64,000 nucleotides of DNA from assembly GCA_947478845.1 (NCBI GenBank), contig CANJXC010000015.1, forward strand, positions 1 to 64,000. The letters are read 5' to 3'. Both the position numbers and the translations under genes were made by a program. Below the pieces are notes generated by a model. That model saw nothing but the letters and a program-made list of their open reading frames with translations. It ran no database searches and was not told the DNA's origin. Source of the DNA: Spirochaetales bacterium (GTDB lineage: Bacteria; Spirochaetota; Spirochaetia; JABEVK01). This document shows positions 35,922 to 45,389 of the stretch, piece by piece (positions within the stretch are counted from its first letter, which is position 1; every line of letters begins with the position of its first letter).

Positions 35922-35946
35922 GAACTCAGTGAGTTCCCCTGTTTTG
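35922..35946 (+). terminator. Possible weak terminator after deoD
   Basis: GAACTC-AGT-GAGTTC forms a 6-bp hairpin followed by CCCCTGTTTT. The rest of the 154-base gap (35844-35997) shows only a possible 18-codon reading frame (35856-35912) and the leader of the next gene. Confidence 0.4.
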
Positions 35947-35997
35947 CCTAGTTGCTCCTGTGCCTCACCGGTATAACCGAGGCCAAGGAGATTCTTG

Positions 35998-36987
35998 ATG
36001 AAGAAAATGACATTGATCGCGATGCTCGCAGCCCTTTCGGGTGCGGTCTTCGCCCAATCCCAAGTCGATGTGGCCGTGTTGACCGTTGGAGCCGACCTGA
36101 GCCAGGCTTACCCGGGAACATCCGCGAAAAACGGTATCCTCGGCAGTACCAAGAACAGTTTTGTGCAGACCACCGCCACCTACACCTACACTGCCAAGCT
36201 CGATGACGACAACACCGTGAAGCTTGGAGCCATAGGCGACCTGACCCTGCCAATGGTGAGCGGTACCAACAGCGCTTACACCTCGGGCCAGTTTGCCGGC
36301 AAGTTTGACCCATTTGTACAGTACCAAGGCGTTGGCCTTGACGCCAAGTTCACCTTTCCGGTAGCTCTTGCAGGCTCGGCTGACACCGCTGGCCTGACCG
36401 CTGCCCAGGTAAATTACATCGCGTTTAAGCCTGTTTCTGCTTCCGGAACTTACAAAATTGCTTCAAACACCGTGGCGGTTTCCAACTATCAAAAAGTGCT
36501 CTACAAATACGCCATCGATAAGACCACCTCCGTTTCGGCCGGCTACGAGGCTGAGTTTGTGTTGGTTCCAGCGGTCTTCTTCTACAGCGTTCTGCCCCAG
36601 ATCACCGCTGTCTTCGGCCCCGTTCAGCTCGATGCCAAGTACAGCATGTACAACACTTGGGCCGATGCCGTTGCCACGGGAACCGCTGCCGCCTACAAGA
36701 CCTATGTTGAGCCCAAGCTGACCTTTGACTTCGCTTCGGTGGGTGTGAAGGGCCTCAAGGCTTACGTCGCCGGGCGCGCTTCACTGACCACGGTGACGGC
36801 GGCTGGGGTTTCCAGCGCTTTGTCCGATTCTCGGGTCCAGCCCGGAGTAAGCTACAGCACGGCCGTGGAAGGAATCGGAACTTTAGGCACCGACTTAAGT
36901 GTGCGCGTCAACTCCCTCGAAAATGTGAGCGGAACCCCTACCTCCACTGACGTGCGCCTCAACCTGACCTACACGGTTAAGTTCTAG
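35998..36987 (+). CDS. Secreted beta-rich envelope protein (outer-membrane-barrel-like)
   Basis: 329 aa from the ATG at 35998, with AAGGAG upstream. Signal peptide MKKMTLIAMLAALSGAVFA. The mature protein is built of alternating polar/hydrophobic strands with many Thr, Ser, Val and Tyr (TATYTYTAKLDDDNTVKLG, KVLYKYAIDKTTSVSAGYEAEF). It ends in a strand with a terminal aromatic residue (VRLNLTYTVKF), the usual barrel-assembly signal. No family is recognised. Probably an outer-membrane barrel or porin. A strong terminator follows. Confidence 0.7.
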   Translation: MKKMTLIAMLAALSGAVFAQSQVDVAVLTVGADLSQAYPGTSAKNGILGSTKNSFVQTTATYTYTAKLDDDNTVKLGAIGDLTLPMVSGTNSAYTSGQFAGKFDPFVQYQGVGLDAKFTFPVALAGSADTAGLTAAQVNYIAFKPVSASGTYKIASNTVAVSNYQKVLYKYAIDKTTSVSAGYEAEFVLVPAVFFYSVLPQITAVFGPVQLDAKYSMYNTWADAVATGTAAAYKTYVEPKLTFDFASVGVKGLKAYVAGRASLTTVTAAGVSSALSDSRVQPGVSYSTAVEGIGTLGTDLSVRVNSLENVSGTPTSTDVRLNLTYTVKF

Positions 36988-37009
36988 TCCATCAGATTGT
37001 GGTAAGCAG

Positions 37010-37050
37010 ACCCCCCGGGTAGAGCGACTGCCCGGGGGGTTTCTTTTCTT
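37010..37050 (+). terminator. Rho-independent terminator
   Basis: ACCCCCCGGG pairs perfectly with CCCGGGGGGT around an 11-base loop, followed by TTCTTTTCTT. It ends the transcript of the barrel gene at 35998-36987. The T tract (TTTCTT at 37040-37045) is 17 bp from TAAAGT (37063-37068), so it may double as the -35 region of the next gene. Confidence 0.92.
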
Positions 37051-37086
37051 CTTGAGCACGATTAAAGTAGCTTCAAGGAGTCTTTC

Positions 37087-38025
37087 ATGTTTGTTCGCAA
37101 CCGTTTTGTCCTTGTACTGGTCGGTCTCTTGTCGGCAACCTCGGCTTTGTGGGCCCAAATGCCTGACGACCAAGCTCCTGACGACCGACCCGCCCCCGAC
37201 CAGTGGTTCTTCCAGATTGTCCCCCATTATGAAACCGGTGCTTTGGCCATTCTCTCGCACCAGTACCAATCGGGCGGCGACAGCACGGGTATCACGGGCT
37301 CTGGCGCTGCGAAAGACGGGGCAATTTTCGACTTTATCAAACAGGGTGGCCAGGACATTCTTTTCCCCTACCAACGGTTGTCGATGGATCTGCATTTCGG
37401 TGAGGCGAACATCGTGACCTTTCTGTACCAGCCGCTCACCCTCACCACTAAAACGGTGGTGGGCCGCAACGGTACTACGGCACCCGTCGTCGTCGATGGG
37501 GTGAGCTTTCCCAGTGGCACCGTGCTCGACCTCGTGTATGGCTTTGACTTCTGGCGTGGAAGCTGGCTGTTCAATTTTGCGCATGGTCGGGGAGAGATTC
37601 TGGGCGCCGGACTAAGCTTGCAAGTGCGCAACGCTACGATCTCTTTCACCACCACCGACGGCACCCTGCGCGCCATCAGCCAGAACATTGGCCCAGTACC
37701 GATTTTGAAGGCCCGCTATGCCCACTGGTTTTCGAAAGACTTCGGGATCGACATGACAGGAGACGGAATCTACGTGGCGAGCGCCTTCTTTAATGGCTCT
37801 ACCAAGGCGTTTGCGGGTTGGCTGTGGGATGTCAGTTTGAGCGCCAAGACGACCTTTGTCGAAGGCTCAACGGCCTTCCTGACGTTGCGCTCGGTAGGTG
37901 GCGGAGCACAGGGCAACAACGCCTACGACGCAAACTCGGCGACAACTTCCTCGGCAAGCAGTTATAGCTACAATGCCTTGGCTACGGCGGCCGTCACGCT
38001 TGGCTTTGAAATCGAGCGATTCTAG
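37087..38025 (+). CDS. Secreted beta-barrel-like envelope protein
   Basis: 312 aa. Signal peptide about 1-24 (LLSATSALWAQ), then an acidic Asp/Pro linker (MPDDQAPDDRPAPDQ) and a beta-rich domain. It ends in a strand with terminal Phe (AAVTLGFEIERF), consistent with an outer-membrane barrel. Aromatic girdles such as YGFDFWRGSWLFNFAHGRG are present. No family is recognised. AAGGAG precedes the ATG. It is separated from the upstream barrel gene by a terminator and converges on the uridine kinase gene with 10 bases between. Confidence 0.68.
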   Translation: MFVRNRFVLVLVGLLSATSALWAQMPDDQAPDDRPAPDQWFFQIVPHYETGALAILSHQYQSGGDSTGITGSGAAKDGAIFDFIKQGGQDILFPYQRLSMDLHFGEANIVTFLYQPLTLTTKTVVGRNGTTAPVVVDGVSFPSGTVLDLVYGFDFWRGSWLFNFAHGRGEILGAGLSLQVRNATISFTTTDGTLRAISQNIGPVPILKARYAHWFSKDFGIDMTGDGIYVASAFFNGSTKAFAGWLWDVSLSAKTTFVEGSTAFLTLRSVGGGAQGNNAYDANSATTSSASSYSYNALATAAVTLGFEIERF

Positions 38026-38035
38026 GCTTCGGCCT

Positions 38036-38641
38036 TTAGTGGAGCACTTTCCCAAAGAAGCTGGAGAGAACTTCAAGAGCGCGTGGGTTCTCCCCTCCCT
38101 CGGGAATAATAAGGTCGGCGAAGGCCTTCATGGGTTCGATGAACTCGAAGTGACCAGGACGTACCATCTCGAGGTACTGCTGAATCACCGAATCTACGGT
38201 GCGTTCCCGCTCGCTGATGTCGCGCCGCATGCGCCGTATGAAACGTATGTCGTCGGGAGTATCGACGTAAATCTTGAGGTCAAGCAGGTCACGAACCCGC
38301 TTTTCCGTCAGGATGAGTATGCCTTCGAGGAGCACCAGCCGACCGGGTACAAGCCTCTTCACCTGATCTGAGCGGCGGTGGTGTACAAAGTCGTAGACGG
38401 GCATGTCGACCGGCCGCCCTTGCCTGAGTTCCGACAATTGCTGGTACATCAGGTCGTTGTCGAACGCGGAAGGGTGATCAAAGTTAAACGCCGTGATGTT
38501 GCTGTTGCTCATTTCGGGCGCATCTTTGTAGTAGTTGTCCTGGGCAATGACCAGAAACTCGCCCGCTATCTCGGTGAGTTTGCGTACAATGGTGGTTTTT
38601 CCACTTCCCGATCCGCCAGCGATACCGATGATCCTTGTCAT
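38036..38641 (-). CDS. udk: Uridine kinase
   Basis: 201 aa from the ATG at 38641, which overlaps the stop of the hybrid kinase gene (TGATG). Walker A GGSGSGKTT (9-17), then QDNYYKD and NFDHPSAFD, then YDFVHHRR and a lid RRMRRDISERERT. All are typical of uridine kinase, which phosphorylates uridine and cytidine with ATP or GTP in pyrimidine salvage. A longer reading to 38902 runs through the neighbour and is rejected. Fits with the nucleoside uptake genes nearby. Confidence 0.93.
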   Translation of the reverse strand: MTRIIGIAGGSGSGKTTIVRKLTEIAGEFLVIAQDNYYKDAPEMSNSNITAFNFDHPSAFDNDLMYQQLSELRQGRPVDMPVYDFVHHRRSDQVKRLVPGRLVLLEGILILTEKRVRDLLDLKIYVDTPDDIRFIRRMRRDISERERTVDSVIQQYLEMVRPGHFEFIEPMKAFADLIIPEGGENPRALEVLSSFFGKVLH

Positions 38642-40587
38642 CACAGCACAACCAGGCTTCTGAGCAACTGAAGTAAAACGGCCTTTTCGATGGGTTTGGG
38701 AATGAGTCCGTTCATGCCGATGGCCAGGCATTTTTCCCGTTCCTCGTCCATCACGCCAGCGGTAAGCGCAATGATGGGAACCGCTAGGTCGAGGTCGTGC
38801 CGGATGGCCAGGGTGGCCTCGAAGCCATCCATTACAGGCATCTGGACGTCCATGAGAACCACATTGTATTTGTCGGGATTCTTTTTGAGGATTTCCAGAC
38901 ACTGGCTACCATCATTGGCAACCTCCACCTCGGCCCCGGCACTTCGGAGCATCGTGCGGGCAACTACCTGGTTGATAGGAGTGTCTTCCACCAGCAGGAT
39001 GTGGTAACCCTCGAGCCGGCCTAAGGGAGGAGTCGGCGGACTCGGGGTTTGGGGGCCAATTTTCTTCAGTTCCTTGATCGGAACCCGGAACCAGAAACAG
39101 CTGCCCTCACGGCTTCGGCTTTCCACCCCGATTTCTCCGCCCATCAATTCGACTAGTCTCTTGCAGATGGAAAGTCCTAGTCCGGTTCCTCCGAACAGTC
39201 GGGTGGTCTCGGTTTCGGCCTGCTCGAAGGGCCGGAAAAGCCGTGAAATCTGGTCCTCTGTGAGGCCCAAACCGGTATCTATGACTCGGAACTCCCAGTT
39301 TGTCACCTCATCCGTTGCCCCTTTTCGGCTCACCTCGACCCGAACTTGGCCCTGAGAGGTAAACTTCAGGGCGTTTCCCACCAGATTCATCAAAACCTGC
39401 TGGAGACGCAGTGAATCCCCCCAAACGCGTGGCGGAAGGGCAAAATCGGCCTCGACCGACAAAGTCAGGCCCTTTTCGTCTGCTTTTGGCCCCAGTAAGC
39501 CCGAAACTGCCCCAAGAAGTTCCCCCGGATCAAACGAAGTGGGTGAGATTTCCATCTTGCCCGCCTCAATCTTGGAGAAATCGAGGATGTCGTCAATGAT
39601 TTGCAGAAGGGAGGCACCTGCACTGTGCATCATTCCCACATAGTCACGTTGGACTGGGTCAAGCGAGGTCTCTAGGAGCAGTTGGGTTAGGCCAAGCACT
39701 CCGTTCATCGGAGTTCGGATTTCATGGCTCATGTTGGTCAGAAAGACGCTTTTCGCATGGCTGGCGGCCTCAGCGGCTTCTGTGGACTCAAGGATGCGTT
39801 GCCGCGATTCCAGCTCGCTCGCAATGTTGCGGGCGATGAACAGAAAACTTGCGCTCTCTTCGCTACCCTCGATGGGCGTTACGACTACCGAAGCAGGAAA
39901 CCGCCGTCCATGGTTGGCGCAATAGGTCCACGTGTGACTCTCACTTTTGCCCTTGCGGGCCTGCTGGATGAACACTTCAAACCCGCGCACGGGTACACCT
40001 TTCTCTGAGGTGAGCTCGAGCTCACGTGCGCGCAATTCGTCCCTATCGTGAAAAAGAGTCAAATCTTTCTGTCCAACGACCTGGTGAGCTTCGTAGCCGA
40101 GGAGAATCTCAGCACCACGGTTGAACAGGCGCACCATTCCGTTTCGGTCGGTGGCAATCAGGGCAAAGTCCTGTGCTGCGTCAAAAACACTTCGAAGTTC
40201 GGACAGCTGAGGGGGGCCCTCTCTGTTTACCCCTTCGGCTTGAAGAACCACCTGACCGCCAGCGCCCTCGCGGACCAAGACGGACAACTTTTGCCGGCAT
40301 AGAAGGGTCTTCCCCGACTTTGTCAGGTATCGCTCGACACCTGAAGTTTCTTGCAACTTTCCAGCAGCCATTTGCGCCAAGGTTTCACGAAATTTGAGAA
40401 GGTCTTCAGGATGAGTGAACAGCAAATGATTCTGGCCGACCAACTCGCTAGGGGAGTAGCCCAACAGGCGGCAAAAGGCAGGATTGGCCTCGAGCAGGTT
40501 GCCAGAGAAGTCCTCCACCGCGAAACCGGTAGAGGTGGAGCTCAGTATTTTGCTCCACCAATCCGGCGGCTCAGTGTTCAAACGCAT
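38641..40587 (-). CDS. Hybrid sensor histidine kinase (PAS-PAS-HisKA-HATPase-REC)
   Basis: 648 aa, soluble. Two PAS domains (~15-125, ~140-260) are followed by HisKA with H288 in [16 protein letters not shown] and an HATPase domain ([36 protein letters not shown]). A C-terminal receiver has phospho-acceptor D580 in [13 protein letters not shown]. No transmembrane segment, so the signal is internal, perhaps redox or a small ligand. The output partner is not in the window. A TACATT box six bases before the ATG suggests leaderless expression from within the end of metH. Confidence 0.93.
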   Translation of the reverse strand: MRLNTEPPDWWSKILSSTSTGFAVEDFSGNLLEANPAFCRLLGYSPSELVGQNHLLFTHPEDLLKFRETLAQMAAGKLQETSGVERYLTKSGKTLLCRQKLSVLVREGAGGQVVLQAEGVNREGPPQLSELRSVFDAAQDFALIATDRNGMVRLFNRGAEILLGYEAHQVVGQKDLTLFHDRDELRARELELTSEKGVPVRGFEVFIQQARKGKSESHTWTYCANHGRRFPASVVVTPIEGSEESASFLFIARNIASELESRQRILESTEAAEAASHAKSVFLTNMSHEIRTPMNGVLGLTQLLLETSLDPVQRDYVGMMHSAGASLLQIIDDILDFSKIEAGKMEISPTSFDPGELLGAVSGLLGPKADEKGLTLSVEADFALPPRVWGDSLRLQQVLMNLVGNALKFTSQGQVRVEVSRKGATDEVTNWEFRVIDTGLGLTEDQISRLFRPFEQAETETTRLFGGTGLGLSICKRLVELMGGEIGVESRSREGSCFWFRVPIKELKKIGPQTPSPPTPPLGRLEGYHILLVEDTPINQVVARTMLRSAGAEVEVANDGSQCLEILKKNPDKYNVVLMDVQMPVMDGFEATLAIRHDLDLAVPIIALTAGVMDEEREKCLAIGMNGLIPKPIEKAVLLQLLRSLVVL

Positions 40588-40593
40588 CGGATC

Positions 40594-40599
40594 AATGTA
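40594..40599 (-). promoter_or_regulatory. -10 box TACATT with leaderless spacing
   Basis: On the minus strand TACATT ends six bases before the ATG at 40587. No Shine-Dalgarno sequence is present; the region at -35 (TAGCCT) is poor. Confidence 0.42.
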
Positions 40600-40611
40600 G
40601 GTAAAAACCGG

Positions 40612-43600
40612 CTAGTAGGCTAGTACTGGCGAAAGTAGCATTTCAGCTTTAGCGGTTGTTAAACCCTTACGGCGGGCCCAGTCTTCCACCTGATTCTTCT
40701 CAATTTTTCCCAGAGCCCAGTAGCTCGATTCAGCGTGGCTGAAGATGAAAGCGCACACACTGGCCGCCGGGGTCATCATGTAACTTTCCGTAAGGCCTAT
40801 CCCCAGCCCCTCGGGCTTCAGGATATCGAATAGCATGAGTTTATCGTGGTGGTCGGGGCACGGTGGGTAACCAGGTGCTGGGCGAATACCCTGGTATTTC
40901 ACATTGAACAGGTCGGCGTTGTTCAGGGCCTCAGCTGGAGCATACCCCCACAACTTGGTTCTCACCTCGCGGTGCAACCATTCGGCGGAGGCTTCGGCCA
41001 GCCGGTCGGCCAGAATCTTGACCAAGATGCCCGTGTAGTCGTCGTTTTGGTCGAGAAAGGTTTGCGACCATTCGTCGGCCCCGAACACCGAGCACGCGAA
41101 CCCTCCGAGCCAGTCGGCGACGCCGGAATCCTCGGGAGCGATGTAGTCGGCCAAACTCAGGTAAATCGGGGTCTTGTCTTTCCGCTTTTGTTGGCGCAGC
41201 ACGGGCCAAGAACCCGCGGGCTGAGACTTCGCCTCGTCGTGGTAGAGATGAATAGTGTCGTCTTTTGCTTGGGCAGGCAGCAGGAACAAGGAAGCTTTCA
41301 CCACATAGCGGCGCTTCTCCACCAAATCGGCCAAAAGTCGTTTGGCATCGGCCATAAGCTTCTTGGCCTCGGTTCCGTATTTGGCATCGGTGAGAATTTC
41401 GGGGTAGTTGACCGGCATTTGCCAGGCCCAGAAAAAATAGGTCCAGTCGATGATGGGGGCCAGCTCCGCCAGAGGAATCGAGGCGAACTCCTTCACCCCG
41501 GTGAAGTTTGGCTTCGGCGGCCGGTACGAGGCCCAGTCGGTGACCAAACCCTTGGAGCGCACAAACTCCAAGGGGAGGTATTCCTTCTGGTCGTTGCGGC
41601 TGGCTTTGTCGACGCGCACCCGTTCGTGCTCGGCCGCCAGTTCCGCTTCGATGACGGGGCGCTGTTCGGCGCTCAGAAGGCGCGAAACAACATTCACGGC
41701 CAAACTCGCGTCTTTGACGTGGGCTACTGGGCCGGCGTAGGCGGGAGCGATTTTCACCGCCGTATGCACCTTGCTGGTGGTGGCGCCGCCGATGAGCAGG
41801 GGTATAGGCAGCCCGTTGGGGGCGCGAAAGTCGAGGCGTTGCAGCTCGCTGGCCACGTGCACCATCTCTTCGAGGCTGGGGGTAATGAGCCCCGACAGGC
41901 CAATGGCGTCGCAGTTCTGTTCGCGGGCTACCCGCAGGATTTCCTCGGCAGGAACCATCACGCCCAAATCGACGATGTCGTAGTTGTTGCAACCGAGAAC
42001 CACCCCAACGATGTTCTTGCCAATGTCGTGGACGTCGCCTTTTACGGTTGCCATCAGGATTTTACCCTTGGGCTTGTCGCCCACTTTTTTTTGGGCCTCG
42101 ATGAAAGGCAAGAGCACCGCCACCGCGGCTTTCATCACCCGCGCGGACTTCACCACTTGGGGCAAAAACATTTTGCCCTCGCCGAAGAGGCCTCCTACCA
42201 CATTCATGCCGTCCATCAGCGGGCCCTCGATCACCTCGATGGCCGTGGAATAGGCCTTCATGGACTCGAGCACATCGGGCTCCACCCACGCGGCCAACCC
42301 TTTGACCAAAGCGTGCGATAAGCGCTCGTTGACGGGCTTTTCCCTCCACGTGAGGTCTTCGGTCTTGCTCTCTCCAGCGGTGAAGCGATGGGCCGCATCC
42401 ATGAGGTTTTCCGTGGCCTCAGGAGTGCGGTCGAGAACCAAATCTTCCACCAGCTCCCGAAGCTCGGGCTCGAGGTCGTCGTAAAGGGCCAATTGACCGG
42501 CATTGACGATACCCATGGTCATCCCGGCTCGGATGGCATGGTAGAGAAACACCGCGTGAATGGCTTCCCTCAGCCCATTGTTGCCCCGAAAGCTGAAACT
42601 CACGTTGCTCACGCCGCCCGAGATCTTGGCGTGGGGCAAAAGGCGTTTGATTTCAACGATGGCCTCGAGAAAATCCACCGCGTAATGGCGGTGTTCCTCG
42701 ATGCCCGTGCCGATGGCGAAAATATTGGGGTCGAAAATGATGTCTTCGGGGGGAAAGCCAAGCTCGACCAAAAGCCGGTAGGCCCGGGAGCAGATCTCCA
42801 CCTTGCGGGCCCGGGTGTCGGCCTGCCCCTTCTCGTCAAAGGCCATCACAATGACGGCGGCCCCAAAACGGCGCACCTCGCGGGCCTGGGCCAGAAACGC
42901 CGCCTCCCCTTCTTTCAGACTGATCGAATTGACAATGGGTTTTCCCTGCACGCACTTTAGGCCGGCAAGGATGACGCTGAACTTGGAGCTGTCGATCACC
43001 ACCGGCACCCGGCAGATGTCGGGCTCGCTGGCCACAAGGTTGAGAAAAGTGTGCATTTCAGCGGCCGAGTCGAGCATGGCCTCGTCGAGGTTGATGTCGA
43101 TCAGTTGCGCGCCGTTTTCCACCTGTTCGCGGGCCACTTCGAGGGCCTCGAGGTATTGCTTTTCCACGATGAGGCGGCTGAACTTGCGGCTGCCAGTGAT
43201 GTTGGTGCGTTCCCCGATGTTGACGAACAGGTTGTCGTCGCGGATGAGCACAGGCTCGAGACCGGCCAAGCGCAGGACGTGGTTGTCGGAGGGAACAACC
43301 CGCGGCACGAGGCCCGCTACGGCGGCAGCGATGGCTTGAATGTGTTCAGGGCTCGAACCGCAGCACCCCCCCACGATGTTCACTAGGCCCGAGGTGGCGA
43401 ACTCACCGAGGAGTTTCGCCATCGTGGCCGGGGTTTCGTCGTAGCCCCCCAGTTCGTTAGGCAAACCTGCGTTGGGGTGGGCACTCACCGGGCATTCTGC
43501 CAGACGAGCCAATTCGGCGACATAGGGCCGCAAAAGTTCGCCGCCCAAGGCGCAATTGAGACCCACACTCACGGGCTTGGCGTGGCGTACCGAGTACCAA

Positions 43601-44304
43601 AAGGCCTCTGTGGTCTGACCCGAGAGGGTTCGCCCCGACGCATCGGTGATGGTGCCACTGATCATGACCGGGAGCGTCAACTGGTGCTCATCGTTGTATT
43701 TCAGAATCGCGTAGATGGCGGCCTTGGCGTTGAGGGTATCAAAGATGGTCTCGATGAGCACTAGGTCGGCACCGCCATCGATAAGTCCTTTTAATGCAAG
43801 GCTATAATCGTCGACAAGGGCATCGAAACTGGTGGCTCGGAAGCCAGGGTCGTTCACATCGGGACTCAGCGAGAGGGTCTTGCTAGTGGGTCCGAGCACT
43901 CCGGCCACCCAACGGGGCTTTTCGGGGGTTTGGGCACTGAACTTGTCGGCGGCGGCGCGAGCGAGGCGGGCGCCTTGCAGGTTGAGCTCGTACACCAATT
44001 CCTGCGTGCCGTAATCGCTTTGGCTGGCAGAGGTCGAGTTGAAGGTATTGGTTTCGACCAGATCGCTTCCTGCCGCAAGGTAGCTTTCGTGGATGCCTTG
44101 GATAAGCTCGGGCTTTGTGAGGCTCAGAAGGTCGTTGTTGCCTTGCAACGGTTTGGGAAAGCGCTCCCGGCTGAGGTCGATGCCCTGCGCCAGACGAAAG
44201 GCCGACTCATCGAGCCGGTGCTTCTGGATCTCTGTCCCCATGGCCCCGTCGAGAACAAGGATGCGGTGTTGGAGCGCGTGTTGGAAATCCGTCAGTCTGG
44301 TCAT
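40612..44304 (-). CDS. metH: Cobalamin-dependent methionine synthase
   Basis: 1230 aa from the ATG at 44304 (E. coli 1227). Full four-module enzyme: homocysteine domain ([26 protein letters not shown] with zinc cysteines), pterin domain ([14 protein letters not shown]), cobalamin domain ([13 protein letters not shown] with the cobalt ligand H759, the same number as in E. coli) and AdoMet reactivation domain ([12 protein letters not shown]). It methylates homocysteine from methyltetrahydrofolate. The matching H759 supports this start over one at 44397. No cobalamin riboswitch is possible if the leader is absent, as the promoter spacing suggests. Confidence 0.96.
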   Translation of the reverse strand: MTRLTDFQHALQHRILVLDGAMGTEIQKHRLDESAFRLAQGIDLSRERFPKPLQGNNDLLSLTKPELIQGIHESYLAAGSDLVETNTFNSTSASQSDYGTQELVYELNLQGARLARAAADKFSAQTPEKPRWVAGVLGPTSKTLSLSPDVNDPGFRATSFDALVDDYSLALKGLIDGGADLVLIETIFDTLNAKAAIYAILKYNDEHQLTLPVMISGTITDASGRTLSGQTTEAFWYSVRHAKPVSVGLNCALGGELLRPYVAELARLAECPVSAHPNAGLPNELGGYDETPATMAKLLGEFATSGLVNIVGGCCGSSPEHIQAIAAAVAGLVPRVVPSDNHVLRLAGLEPVLIRDDNLFVNIGERTNITGSRKFSRLIVEKQYLEALEVAREQVENGAQLIDINLDEAMLDSAAEMHTFLNLVASEPDICRVPVVIDSSKFSVILAGLKCVQGKPIVNSISLKEGEAAFLAQAREVRRFGAAVIVMAFDEKGQADTRARKVEICSRAYRLLVELGFPPEDIIFDPNIFAIGTGIEEHRHYAVDFLEAIVEIKRLLPHAKISGGVSNVSFSFRGNNGLREAIHAVFLYHAIRAGMTMGIVNAGQLALYDDLEPELRELVEDLVLDRTPEATENLMDAAHRFTAGESKTEDLTWREKPVNERLSHALVKGLAAWVEPDVLESMKAYSTAIEVIEGPLMDGMNVVGGLFGEGKMFLPQVVKSARVMKAAVAVLLPFIEAQKKVGDKPKGKILMATVKGDVHDIGKNIVGVVLGCNNYDIVDLGVMVPAEEILRVAREQNCDAIGLSGLITPSLEEMVHVASELQRLDFRAPNGLPIPLLIGGATTSKVHTAVKIAPAYAGPVAHVKDASLAVNVVSRLLSAEQRPVIEAELAAEHERVRVDKASRNDQKEYLPLEFVRSKGLVTDWASYRPPKPNFTGVKEFASIPLAELAPIIDWTYFFWAWQMPVNYPEILTDAKYGTEAKKLMADAKRLLADLVEKRRYVVKASLFLLPAQAKDDTIHLYHDEAKSQPAGSWPVLRQQKRKDKTPIYLSLADYIAPEDSGVADWLGGFACSVFGADEWSQTFLDQNDDYTGILVKILADRLAEASAEWLHREVRTKLWGYAPAEALNNADLFNVKYQGIRPAPGYPPCPDHHDKLMLFDILKPEGLGIGLTESYMMTPAASVCAFIFSHAESSYWALGKIEKNQVEDWARRKGLTTAKAEMLLSPVLAY

Positions 44305-44310
44305 AGGGGG

Positions 44311-44339
44311 ATTTTGACAGAAAACCCACAATGATGGAA
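44311..44339 (-). promoter_or_regulatory. Candidate leaderless metH promoter TTCCAT-N17-CAAAAT-N6-ATG
   Basis: On the minus strand CAAAAT (44311-44316) ends six bases before the metH ATG; TTCCAT (44334-44339) is 17 bp further. It overlaps the promoter of the divergent peptidase gene. Confidence 0.42.
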
Positions 44340-44342
44340 CAT
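44314..44342 (+). promoter_or_regulatory. Leaderless promoter TTGACA-N17-GAACAT-N6-ATG
   Basis: A consensus TTGACA (44314-44319) is 17 bp from GAACAT (44337-44342), which ends six bases before the ATG at 44349. Earlier in-frame ATGs at 44331 and 44334 lie in the promoter spacer. Confidence 0.52.
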
Positions 44343-44348
44343 GCTCCC

Positions 44349-44753
44349 ATGAGCAAACCGCGATCGACGCTGTTGGGCTGGTTCTTCGCTCCCCCACCCC
44401 GCCGCAGCCGTGTTCACCCTGAGCGCGACTTGGCTGCCGAGAAACGGCAACGCGCCGAGCTCAAAGCCGCCATTGGTCCGTTGTTGGCCTTGTGGGAGCC
44501 CCGAATGGGCGTCAAGGCAGCTTTTTGGGGCGTCAAACGCATGCGCACCCGCTGGGGCACTTGCAACCCATCTGCCCGGCGCATCTGGCTGTCTCTGGCC
44601 CTGGCATCCAGGCCACCCGAGGCGCTCGAATACGTCGTTGTCCACGAACTGGTGCATCTGCTGGAACCAAGCCACAACGCCCGCTTCAAGGCGTTGATGT
44701 CGCAGTTCCTTCCCGACTGGAAGGCACGCAAAAGCCTCCTTGCAATGCCGTAA
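44349..44753 (+). CDS. YgjP/DUF45-like zinc metallopeptidase
   Basis: 134 aa from the ATG at 44349. Family hallmark [20 protein letters not shown], then the zinc motif [15 protein letters not shown] (HExxH plus the third ligand His seven residues on). These are the conserved parts of YgjP-type (M48-related, DUF45) proteins. Shorter than the ~230 aa common for the family because the N-terminal beta region is missing; a basic stretch stands in its place. Cytoplasmic; substrate unknown. It overlaps nothing but shares a promoter region with metH. Confidence 0.85.
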   Translation: MSKPRSTLLGWFFAPPPRRSRVHPERDLAAEKRQRAELKAAIGPLLALWEPRMGVKAAFWGVKRMRTRWGTCNPSARRIWLSLALASRPPEALEYVVVHELVHLLEPSHNARFKALMSQFLPDWKARKSLLAMP

Positions 44754-44804
44754 ATTGGTTGACTTTTGGCTTGTGCACAATCATTTTAGGCCTGAGGTAC
44801 AACT

Positions 44805-45290
44805 ATGAGCACTACTTTTTTTGACCTTTCGGCGCCCACTCCGGCGGGCAAGACCGTCGACTTCTCCGCTTGGAAAGGTCACCCCGTTTTGGTGGTCAAC
44901 ACCGCGACGCAGTGCGGCCTGACTCCCCAGTTTGCGGGGCTCGAGAAGCTCCATCAAACCTACAAAGATCAAGGCCTCATCGTGGTGGGTTTTCCGTGCA
45001 ACCAATTTGGTGGTCAGGAACCCCTTTCCAACGAAGAGATGGAACAGGTTTGCCAGGTTAACCACGGCGTAAGCTTCCCGCTCATGGCCAAGTCAGACGT
45101 CAACGGGGCAAATACAAACCCGGTGTTTAAGTACCTCAAAGACAAAGCCAAAGGGCTGTTGGGTGAAGACATCAAATGGAACTTCACGAAGTTCCTGATC
45201 TCCAAAGATGGCAGCACCATCGACCGTTACGCACCCACCACCGCCCCCGAGGCCATTGAAAAGGATATCCTCGCTGCTCTGAAGGCCTGA
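44805..45290 (+). CDS. Glutathione peroxidase-family thiol peroxidase
   Basis: 161 aa. The active residue is Cys (codon TGC), C37 in NTATQCGLTPQF, not selenocysteine. FPCNQFGGQEP and WNFTKFLI complete the Gln/Trp/Asn catalytic set. In bacteria such Cys enzymes often use thioredoxin to reduce hydroperoxides; the reductant here is not shown. GAGGT precedes the ATG. A TTGACT-N17-CATTTT promoter may start at 44759, inside the preceding intergenic gap. Useful to an anaerobe meeting traces of oxygen. Confidence 0.93.
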   Translation: MSTTFFDLSAPTPAGKTVDFSAWKGHPVLVVNTATQCGLTPQFAGLEKLHQTYKDQGLIVVGFPCNQFGGQEPLSNEEMEQVCQVNHGVSFPLMAKSDVNGANTNPVFKYLKDKAKGLLGEDIKWNFTKFLISKDGSTIDRYAPTTAPEAIEKDILAALKA

Positions 45291-45316
45291 CCCGAGGCGC
45301 GGCACTCACCTTCCCC

Positions 45317-45345
45317 TTGACACCTTGCAACAATGACCGCAAAGT
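45317..45345 (+). promoter_or_regulatory. Promoter TTGACA-N17-CAAAGT for the arabinose operon
   Basis: TTGACA (45317-45322) and CAAAGT (45340-45345), 17 bp apart. Start would be near 45352, giving a ~38-base leader with AGGAGG before the ATG at 45390. Confidence 0.6.
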
Positions 45346-45348
45346 GTG

Positions 45349-45360
45349 TGCGTTACCGCA
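45349..45360. promoter_or_regulatory. Candidate operator TGCGTTACCGCA at the arabinose promoter
   Basis: Imperfect 12-bp palindrome (5 of 6 pairs) over the predicted transcription start, where a LacI-type repressor would block initiation. The linked LacI gene at 49270-50322 is the natural candidate to bind it. Confidence 0.3.
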
Positions 45361-45389
45361 ACCGCGAGAACGAACACAGGAGGCCCATC

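Noticed and set aside
40846-42321. 491-codon open frame on the plus strand opposite metH
   Set aside because: It is antisense to a clear methionine synthase, has low-complexity Gly/Val/His/Gln composition and no start signal. Such long antisense frames are expected in G+C-rich coding DNA.
44305-44397. 31-residue N-terminal extension of MetH
   Set aside because: It would displace the homocysteine domain from its normal start and shift H759; the shorter start matches E. coli numbering.
44912-44914. Selenocysteine in the glutathione peroxidase
   Set aside because: The active-site codon is TGC (cysteine), not TGA, and no SECIS-like hairpin is needed.
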